The notes beneath the pieces are model-generated. The model was not told the origin of the DNA. It saw nothing but the letters and a program-made list of their open reading frames with translations, and did no database searches. Position numbers and translations under genes: made by a program. A stretch of 64,000 bases of DNA, taken from Bacteroidales bacterium. Its GTDB lineage: Bacteria; Bacteroidota; Bacteroidia; Bacteroidales; UBA932. The DNA lies in NCBI GenBank assembly GCA_017471965.1, contig JAFURF010000008.1, positions 19,067 to 83,066 on the forward strand, in the 5' to 3' direction. Shown here one piece after another: positions 9,021 through 19,476 of this stretch; the first letter of the stretch is position 1, and each line of letters starts with the position of its first letter.

Positions 9021-11402
9021 ATGGATTCAGTGAAACGCCTTATCTCCTTATTGACCCACCTCATTCTTGCAGGAGCAGTATCATACGCCCAGCCGCAGAC
9101 AAGCAACGGTGTGACTTACCTCATGAACGAGGCCGTTGACGTAAGTCAGGATTTCAGAGAGTTAGGAAACATCCTCTTTCTGGCCGACCATCTGGAATCA
9201 TTCGATGTAGCCACAGGTGAAGGCCTTGTGAACTGGCAGAGACATCAGCTCGTCCCACGTCAGGCATTCAACACGAATCTGCGTCAGCCTCAGCGGCTGC
9301 GCATGCTTGACTTCCCGGGAACGGCATACGAAAACAATCCTTCATACAGATTCAGCATTGATTTCGTATCGCCTCGTACAGTCCGCATCAGAATGCTGAC
9401 CACAATCGTGGATCCGGGAGAAAATCCTGATGAAATAATGCTTGCAGGTCCTGTTCCGTCATCTGATGCATGGACCGGATCGGAAACAGAGGAAGCGGTG
9501 ACATACCGTAGCGAGTACGGTCAGATTGAAATAGAGAAGAATCCTTGGAGAATCGTGATCAAGGATGCGGAAGGCAAGGTACTTACAGAGACTGCAGCAA
9601 TCCGTGACAACCGGTCAAGCCAGGTAAAGTACACTCCTTTCTCATTCATCAAGAGAGGACGTGACAATGCCAGACTCATCAACCCTGTCTTCAGACTCGC
9701 TCCAAGCGAGATGATACTCGGCTGCGGAGAGTCCGCAACAGCCCTCAACAAGGCCGGTCAGAAGGTACACCTCTATGTCACTGACCCTCAGGGTCCGGAA
9801 ACAGACCAGATGTACAAGCCTATACCTTTCTTCATGTCAGACAGAGGATACGGCATGTTCATGCACACTTCTGCTCCTGTCACCTGCGACTTCGGTGCAT
9901 CTTATATAGGTCTCAACAAACTCTTCATGGGAGATGAGAACCTTGACCTGTTCATCTTCCTCGGTGAGCCTAAGGATATCCTCGATGAGTACACATCACT
10001 CGTAGGAAAGACCCAGATGCCTCCGCTCTGGTCATTCGGAACCTGGATGAGCCGCATCACCTATTTCACTCAGGAGGAGGGTTACGATGTCGCATCAAAG
10101 ATCAGAGAAAACAAATATCCATGCGATGTCATCCATTTCGACACAGGATGGTTCGATGTGGACTGGCAGTGCGACTACAAGTTCTCTCCAAAGAGATTCT
10201 CTGATCCTGCAAAGATGCTCGCAGACCTCAAGGACATGGGCTTCCACGTAAGTCTGTGGCAACTTCCATATTTCTCACAGAAGAACGTATTCTTCCCTGA
10301 ACTTGTAGAAAAGGGCCTGTATGTAAAGAACGGCAACGGCCAACTTCCTCAGGAGGACGTGGTTCTCGACTTCTCGAATCCTGAGACAGTAAAATGGTAT
10401 CAGGACAAGATTGCCGGCCTTCTTAAGATAGGTGTAGGTGCGATAAAGGTAGACTTCGGTGAAGGCGCACCTCTTGACGGCCAGTATGCATCAGGCAAGA
10501 GCGGATGGTATGAGCACAACCTATATCCTGCACGCTACAACAAGGCTGTTGCGGACATCACCAGGGAAATCAACGGAGAAAACATCATCTGGGCACGATC
10601 TGCATGGGCAGGATCTCAGAGATATCCGCTTCACTGGGGCGGTGACGCATCTACAGACGATACAGGTATGATCGGAACTCTTCATTCAGGACTCTCGTTC
10701 GGTCTTTCAGGATTCTCGTTCTGGAGCCATGACATGGGAGGATTCGTAAGGTCTACCCCTGAGGAACTCTACTGCAGATGGCTGCCGTTCGGCTTCCTCA
10801 CATCCCATACAAGGGCACATGGAGCGCCTCCTACAGAGCCTTGGCTCTACGAAAGCGAGGAGGTACAGAACGTATTCCGCAAGAGTGCAGAGATGAAATA
10901 CAGACTCATGCCTTATGTATATGCACAGGCAAAAGAGTGCACAGAAAAGGGTCTTCCTATGGTACGTGCCATGTTCATAGAGTTCCCTGACGACCCGGGT
11001 GCATGGAAAGTCGACGACCAGTACCTCTTCGGTTCACAGATTCTAGTTGCTCCTCTCTTCGAGGAAGGAACCACTTCAAGGACAGTATATCTCCCTGGCG
11101 GGAAATGGATAGACTATCAGACAGGAAAGGTCTACAACCCGGGATGGCATCAGATCGAGGCTGATGGAGAACTCCCTGTCATCATGCTCGTGAGAGACGG
11201 TTCGGCACTCCCTCATATCGCACTCGCACAATCGACGACCGACATGGACTGGAGCAAGATCACCGTTAAGGTATACAACACTTCCGGCAAGGCTTCTACC
11301 GGACTGTTCTGCCTCCCTTCAGACGGAAAACTTCAGAAGTTTACAGTCCAGGGCAGCAAGATAAGCGGCATAACCGGAACAAACGCCAAAGTTTCAAGAT
11401 AA
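9021..11402 (+). CDS. GH31 alpha-xylosidase, YicI-like
   Basis: A 793-residue secreted enzyme with a signal peptide ending near GAVSYAQ. The order is an N-terminal beta-sandwich, a TIM barrel and C-terminal beta domains. HFDTGWFDVDWQCDY and KVDFGEGAP resemble the E. coli YicI alpha-xylosidase, giving D478 as nucleophile. D542 in HWGGDAS is the expected acid/base. YicI-type enzymes remove alpha-xylosyl units from the non-reducing end of xyloglucan oligosaccharides or isoprimeverose. The QQRW signature of sulfoquinovosidases is not seen. Only 3 bp separate it from the next GH9, so the two are co-transcribed. Alpha-xylosidase is likely but alpha-glucosidase cannot be excluded. Confidence 0.85.
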   Translation: MDSVKRLISLLTHLILAGAVSYAQPQTSNGVTYLMNEAVDVSQDFRELGNILFLADHLESFDVATGEGLVNWQRHQLVPRQAFNTNLRQPQRLRMLDFPGTAYENNPSYRFSIDFVSPRTVRIRMLTTIVDPGENPDEIMLAGPVPSSDAWTGSETEEAVTYRSEYGQIEIEKNPWRIVIKDAEGKVLTETAAIRDNRSSQVKYTPFSFIKRGRDNARLINPVFRLAPSEMILGCGESATALNKAGQKVHLYVTDPQGPETDQMYKPIPFFMSDRGYGMFMHTSAPVTCDFGASYIGLNKLFMGDENLDLFIFLGEPKDILDEYTSLVGKTQMPPLWSFGTWMSRITYFTQEEGYDVASKIRENKYPCDVIHFDTGWFDVDWQCDYKFSPKRFSDPAKMLADLKDMGFHVSLWQLPYFSQKNVFFPELVEKGLYVKNGNGQLPQEDVVLDFSNPETVKWYQDKIAGLLKIGVGAIKVDFGEGAPLDGQYASGKSGWYEHNLYPARYNKAVADITREINGENIIWARSAWAGSQRYPLHWGGDASTDDTGMIGTLHSGLSFGLSGFSFWSHDMGGFVRSTPEELYCRWLPFGFLTSHTRAHGAPPTEPWLYESEEVQNVFRKSAEMKYRLMPYVYAQAKECTEKGLPMVRAMFIEFPDDPGAWKVDDQYLFGSQILVAPLFEEGTTSRTVYLPGGKWIDYQTGKVYNPGWHQIEADGELPVIMLVRDGSALPHIALAQSTTDMDWSKITVKVYNTSGKASTGLFCLPSDGKLQKFTVQGSKISGITGTNAKVSR

Positions 11403-11405
11403 GTC

Positions 11406-13946
11406 ATGACAAGCGCCAGAACACTCATTCTGTCATTTGCGGCACTCATATCGGGAGCCATGCATGCAGATGCACAAGGTTTCAAGGTCAACGATCTTGA
11501 ATATTTCGAGAACCACGGTGCCAACGTGATGGTTTTCAGCGATGTATATCCTGAGGGTCATCAGGGTGGGCTTACTCTGGTCATGAACGGGGACAGAGTG
11601 GCAGGAAGCGGCGACGTCAGACTTGAAATCTCCCAGGGACAGTGGCAGGGACTTCCGCGGATGCGCAACCGTCAGGTGAACAAGGGAGGAAACGAAATAT
11701 CCGTGACATTGTCATATCCTGATTCGACCCACCATCTTTCAGGATTCAATCCGGCCATATATCCCGATTTCTCTTTCAACTATACAGTCAATGTCAAAGG
11801 TGAAGGTGACGCTGTGACAGTTACTGTAGACCTTGACAGGCCTATACCTGAATGGCTCGACGGCAAGATCGGTTTCAACCTGGAACTCGTACCTTCGACA
11901 CTTCTCGGACAGCCATGGATCATGGATGACAGGACCGGATTCTTCCCTCATCAGTCTTCCGGTCCGACAATGAGACAGGAGACCAACATGAACCATATCG
12001 GTGACTTCAATCCGAAGGGAAATGCTGACATTGACCAACTGCTCCTCGACAGGAAGACATACAATCCTATGATAGCGGACGACATCGTGTCGGCTCCTAT
12101 GGCAAAGGGAAAGACTTTCGTGCTCAACCCTCACAAGAGTCTCAAGAAAGTGACCTTCGAGTGCCTTACAGGCGAATTCGGTCTCTATGACGGACGCATC
12201 AACCACAACAACGGATGGTTCATCCTTCGCAGCGACATAAAGCCGGGCGCTACAAAGGGTGCTGCCAAGTGGGTGATCAGACCGGAAATCGACAAGGACT
12301 GGCGCTATACTCCGGTAGTCCAGACTTCTCAGATCGGATATTATCCCGCACAGAAGAAGATCGCAGTCATCGAACTCGACAAGAGGGACAACGATCTCAA
12401 GACTCCTGTCCTATACCGTATCGATGCCCTCGGCGAGAGAGTCATAAAGGAAGGGCCGGCACATCAGTGGGGCAATTTCTACCGCTACAACTACCTTCAG
12501 TTCGATTTCTCTGAAATAGTCGAGGAAGGTCTCTACAAGGTGAAATATGGAGACTCCGAGTCGGTCGTATTCAGAATCAGCAACGACCTTTATGATGTCG
12601 GCGTCTGGCAGACCGAAGTCGAATACTTCCTGCCTATCCAGATGTGTCACATGACAGTCAGGGAGAAATACCGCGTATGGCATGACTACTGCCACCATGA
12701 CGATGCCATCATGGCAAAGACAGACATCAACCATATCGACGGATACAGGCAGGGCCCGTCCACAATGACAAGATACAGACCGGGCGACCGCGTACCGGGC
12801 CTGAACATCGGAGGATGGCATGACGCCGGCGACTACGACATCCGTGTGGAATCTCAGGCCGGTGAAGCCTATGTACTGGCATTGGCATATGAGAATTTCG
12901 GTGCATATTGGGATGAGACCAGCATTGATTTTGAGAACAGGATAACCGAACTCCATCAGCCTGACGGAAAGAATGACATCCTGCAGCAGGTCGAGAACGG
13001 AGCACTCACCATCGTAGCAGGCTGGGATGCTCTAGGACGTCTGTACCGCGGTATTCTTTGTCCTACGGTCAGGCAATACGTCCACCTAGGTGACGCTTCC
13101 GCACACACCGACAACGTGTGCGACGGTCATGACGACAGATGGGTCTTCACAGAAGACAATCCATCCAAGGAAATCGATGTAGCAGGAAAACTTGCCGCCA
13201 TGTCAAGGGTCCTGAAGGACCATAACGACACACTCGGCAGAAGATGTCTCGAAATTGCAGAAACAATATACAAAGGTATACCTGAGAACAGAAGGACCCT
13301 CAACGGAAAACTGTTTGCCGCCACAGAACTCTATCTTGCAACAGAAAGCAAGGAATACAGGGACTACATCCTCGAAAATCAGGAATACATAACCGACAAT
13401 ATCGCGCGCTGCGGATGGTTCATCGGACGCTTTGAAAAGAAGATTGGCAACCGCAAGTTCAGCAAGGCCGTACGTGAGGCTCTTCCGGCAATCTGCGAGA
13501 CATTCGACGGATATTCAAAACTCAATCCTTACGGAATAGCCCATAACCGCGGAAACCGTTCGAGCGGTTCATGGGAACCTCAGACTCACACATTCAATTA
13601 TTGTCTCCTGCATGAGTCCTATCCGGACCTCTTCGATCCTGAGTACATCTACAACAGCATCAACTATCTGCTGGGATTCCACCCGGGAACAAACAGAGTA
13701 TCGTTTGTAACTGGAGTCGGCGTAGAGACCCAGAAGGCTGCATACGGAACGAACAGGGCAGACTGGTCATACATCCCCGGAGGAGTTGCTCCCGGCACCA
13801 ACCTTATCCGCCCTGACCTTCCGGAACTTCTGGATTTCCCATTCATATGGCAGCAGGGAGAATATTGTATGGGAGGCCTGACAAGCAACTTCATGTACAT
13901 GGTCCTTCTGGCACAGAAGAATCTCAAGAGGGCAGACGTACAATAA
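11406..13946 (+). CDS. GH9 endo-beta-glucanase/xyloglucanase, copy B
   Basis: An 846-residue secreted paralogue of the GH9 at 6334, with the same domain order. A signal peptide ends near HADAQ. Then come the unnamed N-terminal domain containing YPEGHQGG and GFNPAIYPDF, CelD_N (VVQTSQIGYYP) and the GH9 domain. D473 and D476 lie in GGWHDAGDYDI, and the acid candidate is E819 in QQGEY. Both copies keep all catalytic residues, so neither is degenerate. They differ around the lid and in the tail (this one ends KNLKRADVQ), which may mean different cleavage preference or location. It sits between two GH31 genes and 38 bp before the second. Confidence 0.9.
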   Translation: MTSARTLILSFAALISGAMHADAQGFKVNDLEYFENHGANVMVFSDVYPEGHQGGLTLVMNGDRVAGSGDVRLEISQGQWQGLPRMRNRQVNKGGNEISVTLSYPDSTHHLSGFNPAIYPDFSFNYTVNVKGEGDAVTVTVDLDRPIPEWLDGKIGFNLELVPSTLLGQPWIMDDRTGFFPHQSSGPTMRQETNMNHIGDFNPKGNADIDQLLLDRKTYNPMIADDIVSAPMAKGKTFVLNPHKSLKKVTFECLTGEFGLYDGRINHNNGWFILRSDIKPGATKGAAKWVIRPEIDKDWRYTPVVQTSQIGYYPAQKKIAVIELDKRDNDLKTPVLYRIDALGERVIKEGPAHQWGNFYRYNYLQFDFSEIVEEGLYKVKYGDSESVVFRISNDLYDVGVWQTEVEYFLPIQMCHMTVREKYRVWHDYCHHDDAIMAKTDINHIDGYRQGPSTMTRYRPGDRVPGLNIGGWHDAGDYDIRVESQAGEAYVLALAYENFGAYWDETSIDFENRITELHQPDGKNDILQQVENGALTIVAGWDALGRLYRGILCPTVRQYVHLGDASAHTDNVCDGHDDRWVFTEDNPSKEIDVAGKLAAMSRVLKDHNDTLGRRCLEIAETIYKGIPENRRTLNGKLFAATELYLATESKEYRDYILENQEYITDNIARCGWFIGRFEKKIGNRKFSKAVREALPAICETFDGYSKLNPYGIAHNRGNRSSGSWEPQTHTFNYCLLHESYPDLFDPEYIYNSINYLLGFHPGTNRVSFVTGVGVETQKAAYGTNRADWSYIPGGVAPGTNLIRPDLPELLDFPFIWQQGEYCMGGLTSNFMYMVLLAQKNLKRADVQ

Positions 13947-13984
13947 GAAAAAACACAAGACAACTAACCACAAAACATCAGATT

Positions 13985-16423
13985 ATGAGAATCTTAACAC
14001 TAATCCTTACTTGTCTGGCAATGCTGTCGGTTCCGACAGTGCAGGCAAATGCTGAAGACACAGGCCAGCAGAACGGCTTTGCAGTCAAGGTGAGAGGACT
14101 TGATGTAAAAGTCGAATTCTACTCCCCTAGCATAGTACGTGTCTTGAAATACAATGAAAGTTCGGATTTCACCAAGAAGAAGGACTTCGTTGTGGAAATG
14201 GAACCAGAACAATGCGACATCGTGGTTTCGGATTCAGGGAACCAGATCATTGCAAAGTCTTCCGAACTCCAGGTCAAAATGAATAAGGAGACTGGAAAAA
14301 TCGAATTCTATAGTCTTGACGGCAAGAGGCTTCTGGCAGAAAAGGAGTATGGGACTCAGATCATGCCGGTACAGTTCGTCCAGCGCATCCGTCCTCAAAG
14401 ACCTCAGCCTGCAAAGTCAGGCGGTGTAGTACCTACCCAGAGCGCTCCGGGACAGGATACACCTGGCATGAACTACGGCCGCATGCGCATTGTCGTGGAA
14501 AAGACCAATGAGATCAAGCAGTCATTCATCCTTGATGAGGACGAGGTAATCTACGGTCTTGGACAGCATCAGGCAGGAAAGATGAACCAGAGAGACCAGC
14601 GTCTCAGACTTGAGCAGAACAACATGGAAATCGCCATTCCTTATTTCAGTTCTGTAAAAGGATATGGAGTTTATTGGGACACATACTCGATAACCACATT
14701 CGATGATACTCCTATGGGAACATCATTCACATCAGAGGCAGGTGAGGCTATCGACTATTATTTCCTTTACGGTAAGGACGGTGACGGGAATGTCGCATTG
14801 TTCAGGGAACTGACAGGACAGGCGAAACTTGCTCCGCTCTGGACATTCGGCTTCTGGCAGTGCAAGGAAAGATATAAATCTGCGGAAGAGGTTGTGGATG
14901 TAGTGAAGAAATACCGTGACCTGCAGGTTCCTCTCGATGCCATCGTACAGGACTGGAAATACTGGGGAGAAGAGAACTACATGTGGAATGCCTTGGAATT
15001 CAACAATCCGGCATTCAAGAACAACAAGCAGATGTTCGCTTCCCTGAAGGACATGAACGCAAAGATGATGATCACCGTATGGCCGAGCGTAGGTGACAGT
15101 ACCAGGATCCATAAGGAACTGAAGGACATGGGAGCATTGTTCCCGATGCAGTCATCTCCTCGTGAGGCCAAGGTATACGACATCTGGAACAAGGATGCCC
15201 GCAACCTTTTCTGGTCATTCATGAACAAGAACCTCTTTGAGCCTGGAATGTCGGCATGGTGGCTTGACGGACCGGAGCCTGAATTCTACAACACCACTCC
15301 TGGAGATTTCAATGCCCCTACCGGCGAAGGGACATTGCGCAACGTACGCAACACCTATCCTCTTTTCGTAAGCAAGGGAGTATATGAGAATCAGCGTTCT
15401 GTTACAGACCAGAAGCGAGTATACATTCTCACCAGATCGGCTTTTGCCGGACTTCAGCGCTACGGAGCAGGTTCCTGGAGCGGAGACATCCGTGCGTCAT
15501 GGGACGTATTCAAGAAACAGATTCCTGCAGGACTTAACTTCTCTATGTGTGCGATTCCATACTGGAACACCGACATCGGAGCATGGCATCCGTACGGACA
15601 TGTGTACAATACTGCCAACACAGACCCTGGCTATCAGGAAATCTATTGCAGATGGTTCCAGTTCGCAACCTTCAATCCTATGATGAGGGCACATGGTACC
15701 GGTTCACCTCGTGAAATCTACCAGTTCGGCGAGAGAGGATACTGGGCATTCGATGTACAGGAGCAGTATATCAATCTCAGGTATTCTATGCTCCCTTACA
15801 TCTATTCTACCGCATGGCAGACCACAAAGAACGGCTATTCGTTCCTGCGTCACATGTCCATGGAGGTTCCTGCAGACAAGGAGACCTATCTGCTTGACGA
15901 CCAGTTCATGTTCGGACAGGCCTTTCTCGTAGCGCCTATCCTCGAAGACGGAGTCGGAGAGAACAGGACCGTGAACAGATCTCTCTATCTGCCGGACAAC
16001 TCTACATGGTTCGATTACTGGACAAACGAAAGACATGAAGGCGGTCAGACCGTCACCAAGGAGGCACCTATCGACATCATACCTCTCTATGTAAAGGCCG
16101 GAAGCATCGTTCCATTCACAGTCGAAAAAGTTCAGTACGCTACAGAAAAGCCATGGAACAGACTCGAAATCAAGGTATATCCTGGAGCAGACGGCAAATT
16201 CGTCCTCTACGAAGACGAGTTCGACAACTATAATTACGAAAAGGGGAAATACACCGAGATTCCTTTCACATGGGATGATGCGGCAAAGACCCTTACCATC
16301 GGAGAAAGGACAGGAGAATACAACGGCATGATCGGCAAAAGGACCTTCGTAGTCAAAGTTGCCGGTGAAAACACTCAGAAGAATGTAAGATACACAGGAA
16401 AGAAAACCACAATAAAATTCTAA
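13985..16423 (+). CDS. GH31 alpha-xylosidase, xyloglucan-type (CjXyl31A/BoGH31-like)
   Basis: An 812-residue secreted enzyme. The start at 13985 gives a signal peptide ending near VQANAED; a longer in-frame extension overlaps the GH9 and has no signal sequence. AIVQDWKYWGEE and AWWLDGPEPEF (nucleophile D428) and SWSGDIRASWD (acid/base D501) are the pattern of Cellvibrio and Bacteroides xyloglucan alpha-xylosidases. Those enzymes carry a PA14 insert that I do not see here. It belongs to a different GH31 type from the neighbour at 9021, so the pair is not a duplication. The two may attack different xylosylated oligosaccharides or work in different compartments. Confidence 0.85.
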   Translation: MRILTLILTCLAMLSVPTVQANAEDTGQQNGFAVKVRGLDVKVEFYSPSIVRVLKYNESSDFTKKKDFVVEMEPEQCDIVVSDSGNQIIAKSSELQVKMNKETGKIEFYSLDGKRLLAEKEYGTQIMPVQFVQRIRPQRPQPAKSGGVVPTQSAPGQDTPGMNYGRMRIVVEKTNEIKQSFILDEDEVIYGLGQHQAGKMNQRDQRLRLEQNNMEIAIPYFSSVKGYGVYWDTYSITTFDDTPMGTSFTSEAGEAIDYYFLYGKDGDGNVALFRELTGQAKLAPLWTFGFWQCKERYKSAEEVVDVVKKYRDLQVPLDAIVQDWKYWGEENYMWNALEFNNPAFKNNKQMFASLKDMNAKMMITVWPSVGDSTRIHKELKDMGALFPMQSSPREAKVYDIWNKDARNLFWSFMNKNLFEPGMSAWWLDGPEPEFYNTTPGDFNAPTGEGTLRNVRNTYPLFVSKGVYENQRSVTDQKRVYILTRSAFAGLQRYGAGSWSGDIRASWDVFKKQIPAGLNFSMCAIPYWNTDIGAWHPYGHVYNTANTDPGYQEIYCRWFQFATFNPMMRAHGTGSPREIYQFGERGYWAFDVQEQYINLRYSMLPYIYSTAWQTTKNGYSFLRHMSMEVPADKETYLLDDQFMFGQAFLVAPILEDGVGENRTVNRSLYLPDNSTWFDYWTNERHEGGQTVTKEAPIDIIPLYVKAGSIVPFTVEKVQYATEKPWNRLEIKVYPGADGKFVLYEDEFDNYNYEKGKYTEIPFTWDDAAKTLTIGERTGEYNGMIGKRTFVVKVAGENTQKNVRYTGKKTTIKF

Positions 16424-16466
16424 CACATTTATTAACACTAACGTTTAACCTTTAAATTCACAGCGT

Positions 16467-19439
16467 ATGAAAGAAAGTAAGCACTTATTGCGAAATTTAT
16501 TTTTGCTGCTTTTCCTTCTGGTTCCTAACATGATCTTTGCACAAGTCTACAATGTGAAAGGTAATGTGAAGGATGGTCACGGTGAGCCTGTTCTGGGCGC
16601 TTATATCCTGGAAAAAGGCACAAACAACGGAGTTGCCAGCGACATGGACGGCAACTTCACCATTCAAGTGAAAAAAGGAGCGACTCTGACCGTATCATTC
16701 ATCGGTCTGACCACTCAGGAAGTTGTCGTGAATTCTGCCGATCAGTTGGCGATCGTTCTGTACGAAGATACAGAATCATTGGACGAACTGGTTGTTGTCG
16801 GATATGCGACAGGAAAGAAACGTTCGATCTCAGGTGCAGTTGAAAGAGTCACCGCTGAGGACATGAACGTCGGATTCATAGCAACCCCTATGGACGCCGT
16901 AAGGGCAAAGGTTTCCGGCCTCGTCATCTCTCAGAACGGTGGTGACCCTACAGGTACTCCTGATGTACGCCTCAGAGGAAGTTCTTCTCTCTCAGGAGAG
17001 ACCGGTCCTCTCTTCGTCATCGACGGTATGTTCACTGACGTCAACACATTCAACTCGATGAACGTCGCAGACATCGATGAGATCGTAGTGCTCAAGGATG
17101 CTGCCGAGACCGCTCAGTATGGTTCAAGAGGAGCATCAGGTGTGATCGTTGTCACAACCAAGAAGGGAGAGCAGGGACATGTAAGAGTAGACTACCGCGG
17201 ACAGGCCGGTGTATCTCTCGCATACAAGCAGCTCCCTATCATGTCTGCTGACCAGTGGAGAGACTACAACACACAGTTGAACGCCGGAGGTACAGACCAC
17301 GGATACTCTACCAACTTCTACACAGAGATACAGAACAAGGTTGTCAGCCAGCACAACCACAACGTATCCATGACGATGGGTAATCAGAGAGCCAACATGA
17401 GGGCGTCAATCGGTATGAACGAAAGAAACGGTCAGATCAGAGGCACTCACAACACTCTCTACAACGTACGTTTTGACTCAAGCGTAAAGACCTTGAAGGA
17501 CAAGGTGACCATCGATTTCGGATTCATGGGTTCAAGAAGAGAAAGTGCAAACCCTGCAACTCAGAACCTCTACTACTCTGCTTCTCAGTTCAACCCTACC
17601 TTCCCTACCTTCAGAAATCCTGAAACAGGCATGTGGGACAGCGATGCTTCAGCGCAGCAGGTTACCAACCCTCTCGGACAACTTGAGCAGGTAAGAGACA
17701 GGGAGAACACAAGAGCGTCTGCAAAGGCGAGACTGACATGGAACATCATTCCTGGCCTTTCATTCGGTGCATTCGCTTCTTATGAGTACAACAACTCTCT
17801 CAACAAGGACTACACTCCAAACAACATTCAGCAGGGTGAAGCGACCAACGGTTACGCACAGATCACCAACACAAACTATCAGACAGCAATGGGTAACCTG
17901 AGCCTGTCATATGTGAAGGAGATCGGAAAGCACTCCATCAACGGATTGCTCCTTACTGAAGCCGTTACCGAGAAGTACTTCAGTTTCAATGCCCGCGCAG
18001 AAAGTTTCGAAACAAACTACTTCCTCTACAACAACCTCAGCGCAGGTGCGAATGTAAGATACGGCAGCGTAGGATCAAGCGCAAGAGATAACACCATCAT
18101 GTCATATATGGGACGTATCAACTACATGTATGACAACAGATACGTAGTTACATTGAACGCCCGTGCGGACGGTTCTTCAAAACTCGGTGCAAACCACAAG
18201 TGGGGATTCTTCCCATCAGCATCCGCAGCCTGGATCCTCAGCAACGAGTCTTTCCTCAAGGACGTTGAAGCGATCAGCAACATCAAGATCAGGGCCGGTT
18301 ACGGACTTACCGGTAACCAGAACGGTATTTCTCCATACAACTCGCTTTCAGTGATGTCTCCTAACGGAGTATCTTCAGTTGACGGACGTAATGCAGTTTC
18401 TTTCGCATACTCGAGAAACGACAACCCTGACCTCAAGTGGGAGACCAAATACACCCTTAATGTCGGTGTTGACTATGCATTCTTCAACTCAAGACTCAGA
18501 GGTAGCGTGGACTACTATCAGTCTGTAACCAAGGACCTCCTCTACACATACTCTGTACCGGTTCCTCCATTCCTCTACAACAGACTCCTCGCCAACATCG
18601 GCCAGATGTCCAACAGGGGTGTTGAGATCGCTATCGGAGGCGACATCATCGCAAAGAAGGACTGGGGACTCGCTGTTGACTTCCAGGCTTCATGGCAGGA
18701 AAGCATCGTGGATAAACTCTCAGGCACATACAAAGGTCAGGAACTGAATCCTACCCAGCCTATCGCAAGAGCATCCATCAGCAACTGCGGTGGTCTCACC
18801 CAGAACACAGGTGTGATCTACATGTCGGAAGGAATGCCGCTGGGTTACTTCTGCATCCCTCAGTTCGACTCATTCGTACCGGACCAGAACAATCCGGACA
18901 GAATGAAATACAGCCTCGTGGACCAGAACGGTGACGGCCGCATCAGGACTCAGGACACCAGCCCTGACCGCGTATTCAGCGGACAGGCAATCCCTAAGGT
19001 GAACATGGGAGCAAGCATCAAGTTGAGATACAAGAACTTCGATCTTTCTACACAACTCAGCGGTGCATTCGGTCATATGATCTACAACTCTACATCTATG
19101 TTGTACTACAATATGGCGAACTTCCCTGCATACAACGTATACGCAGACGCACCTAACAAGATGATCTACGACATTCAGATATCTGACTACTGGCTTGAAA
19201 AGGGAGACTACGTGAACATCGACTACATCTCATTGGGTTGGGTCGCTCCAGTACGCAAATGGAACAACGTGATCAAGAATCTCCGCCTTGCTCTTTCTTG
19301 CAACAACGTGGCAACAATCACCGGATATTCCGGCATGACTCCACTTTTGAACAACGCATCATATTCTGGCGGTCTTGACGACCGTGGAGTTTATCCTATA
19401 AGCAGGACATTCATGTTCTCAATGCAGATCGGTTTCTAA
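16467..19439 (+). CDS. SusC-like TonB-dependent outer-membrane transporter
   Basis: A 990-residue importer of oligosaccharides across the outer membrane. A signal peptide ends near MIFAQ. It is followed by a carboxypeptidase-regulatory-like domain (VKGNVKDGHGEPVLGAYI), the TonB box/plug start (ELVVVGYATGKK), the plug domain with VRLRGSSSLSG and LFVIDGM, and a 22-strand barrel ending in an aromatic residue (MQIGF). Length is typical. It pairs with the SusD homologue 37 bp downstream and the two are expected to form a lidded complex. In this locus its likely cargo is xylosylated beta-glucan oligosaccharides. Confidence 0.95.
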   Translation: MKESKHLLRNLFLLLFLLVPNMIFAQVYNVKGNVKDGHGEPVLGAYILEKGTNNGVASDMDGNFTIQVKKGATLTVSFIGLTTQEVVVNSADQLAIVLYEDTESLDELVVVGYATGKKRSISGAVERVTAEDMNVGFIATPMDAVRAKVSGLVISQNGGDPTGTPDVRLRGSSSLSGETGPLFVIDGMFTDVNTFNSMNVADIDEIVVLKDAAETAQYGSRGASGVIVVTTKKGEQGHVRVDYRGQAGVSLAYKQLPIMSADQWRDYNTQLNAGGTDHGYSTNFYTEIQNKVVSQHNHNVSMTMGNQRANMRASIGMNERNGQIRGTHNTLYNVRFDSSVKTLKDKVTIDFGFMGSRRESANPATQNLYYSASQFNPTFPTFRNPETGMWDSDASAQQVTNPLGQLEQVRDRENTRASAKARLTWNIIPGLSFGAFASYEYNNSLNKDYTPNNIQQGEATNGYAQITNTNYQTAMGNLSLSYVKEIGKHSINGLLLTEAVTEKYFSFNARAESFETNYFLYNNLSAGANVRYGSVGSSARDNTIMSYMGRINYMYDNRYVVTLNARADGSSKLGANHKWGFFPSASAAWILSNESFLKDVEAISNIKIRAGYGLTGNQNGISPYNSLSVMSPNGVSSVDGRNAVSFAYSRNDNPDLKWETKYTLNVGVDYAFFNSRLRGSVDYYQSVTKDLLYTYSVPVPPFLYNRLLANIGQMSNRGVEIAIGGDIIAKKDWGLAVDFQASWQESIVDKLSGTYKGQELNPTQPIARASISNCGGLTQNTGVIYMSEGMPLGYFCIPQFDSFVPDQNNPDRMKYSLVDQNGDGRIRTQDTSPDRVFSGQAIPKVNMGASIKLRYKNFDLSTQLSGAFGHMIYNSTSMLYYNMANFPAYNVYADAPNKMIYDIQISDYWLEKGDYVNIDYISLGWVAPVRKWNNVIKNLRLALSCNNVATITGYSGMTPLLNNASYSGGLDDRGVYPISRTFMFSMQIGF

Positions 19440-19476
19440 GTTTATGAAATGTTGAACAAGTTAAAAATTCAAGAAT

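Noticed and set aside
9021-11402. Sulfoquinovosidase assignment for the first GH31
   Set aside because: The QQRW signature of that group is absent and KVDFGEGAP with HFDTGWFDVDW fits YicI-type alpha-xylosidases; no sulfoquinovose genes nearby.
6334-16423. Segmental duplication of a GH9-GH31 module
   Set aside because: The GH9 pair is homologous over full length, but the two GH31 proteins have different active-site signatures (KVDFGEGAP versus WWLDGPEPE), so the pairs did not arise by one block duplication.
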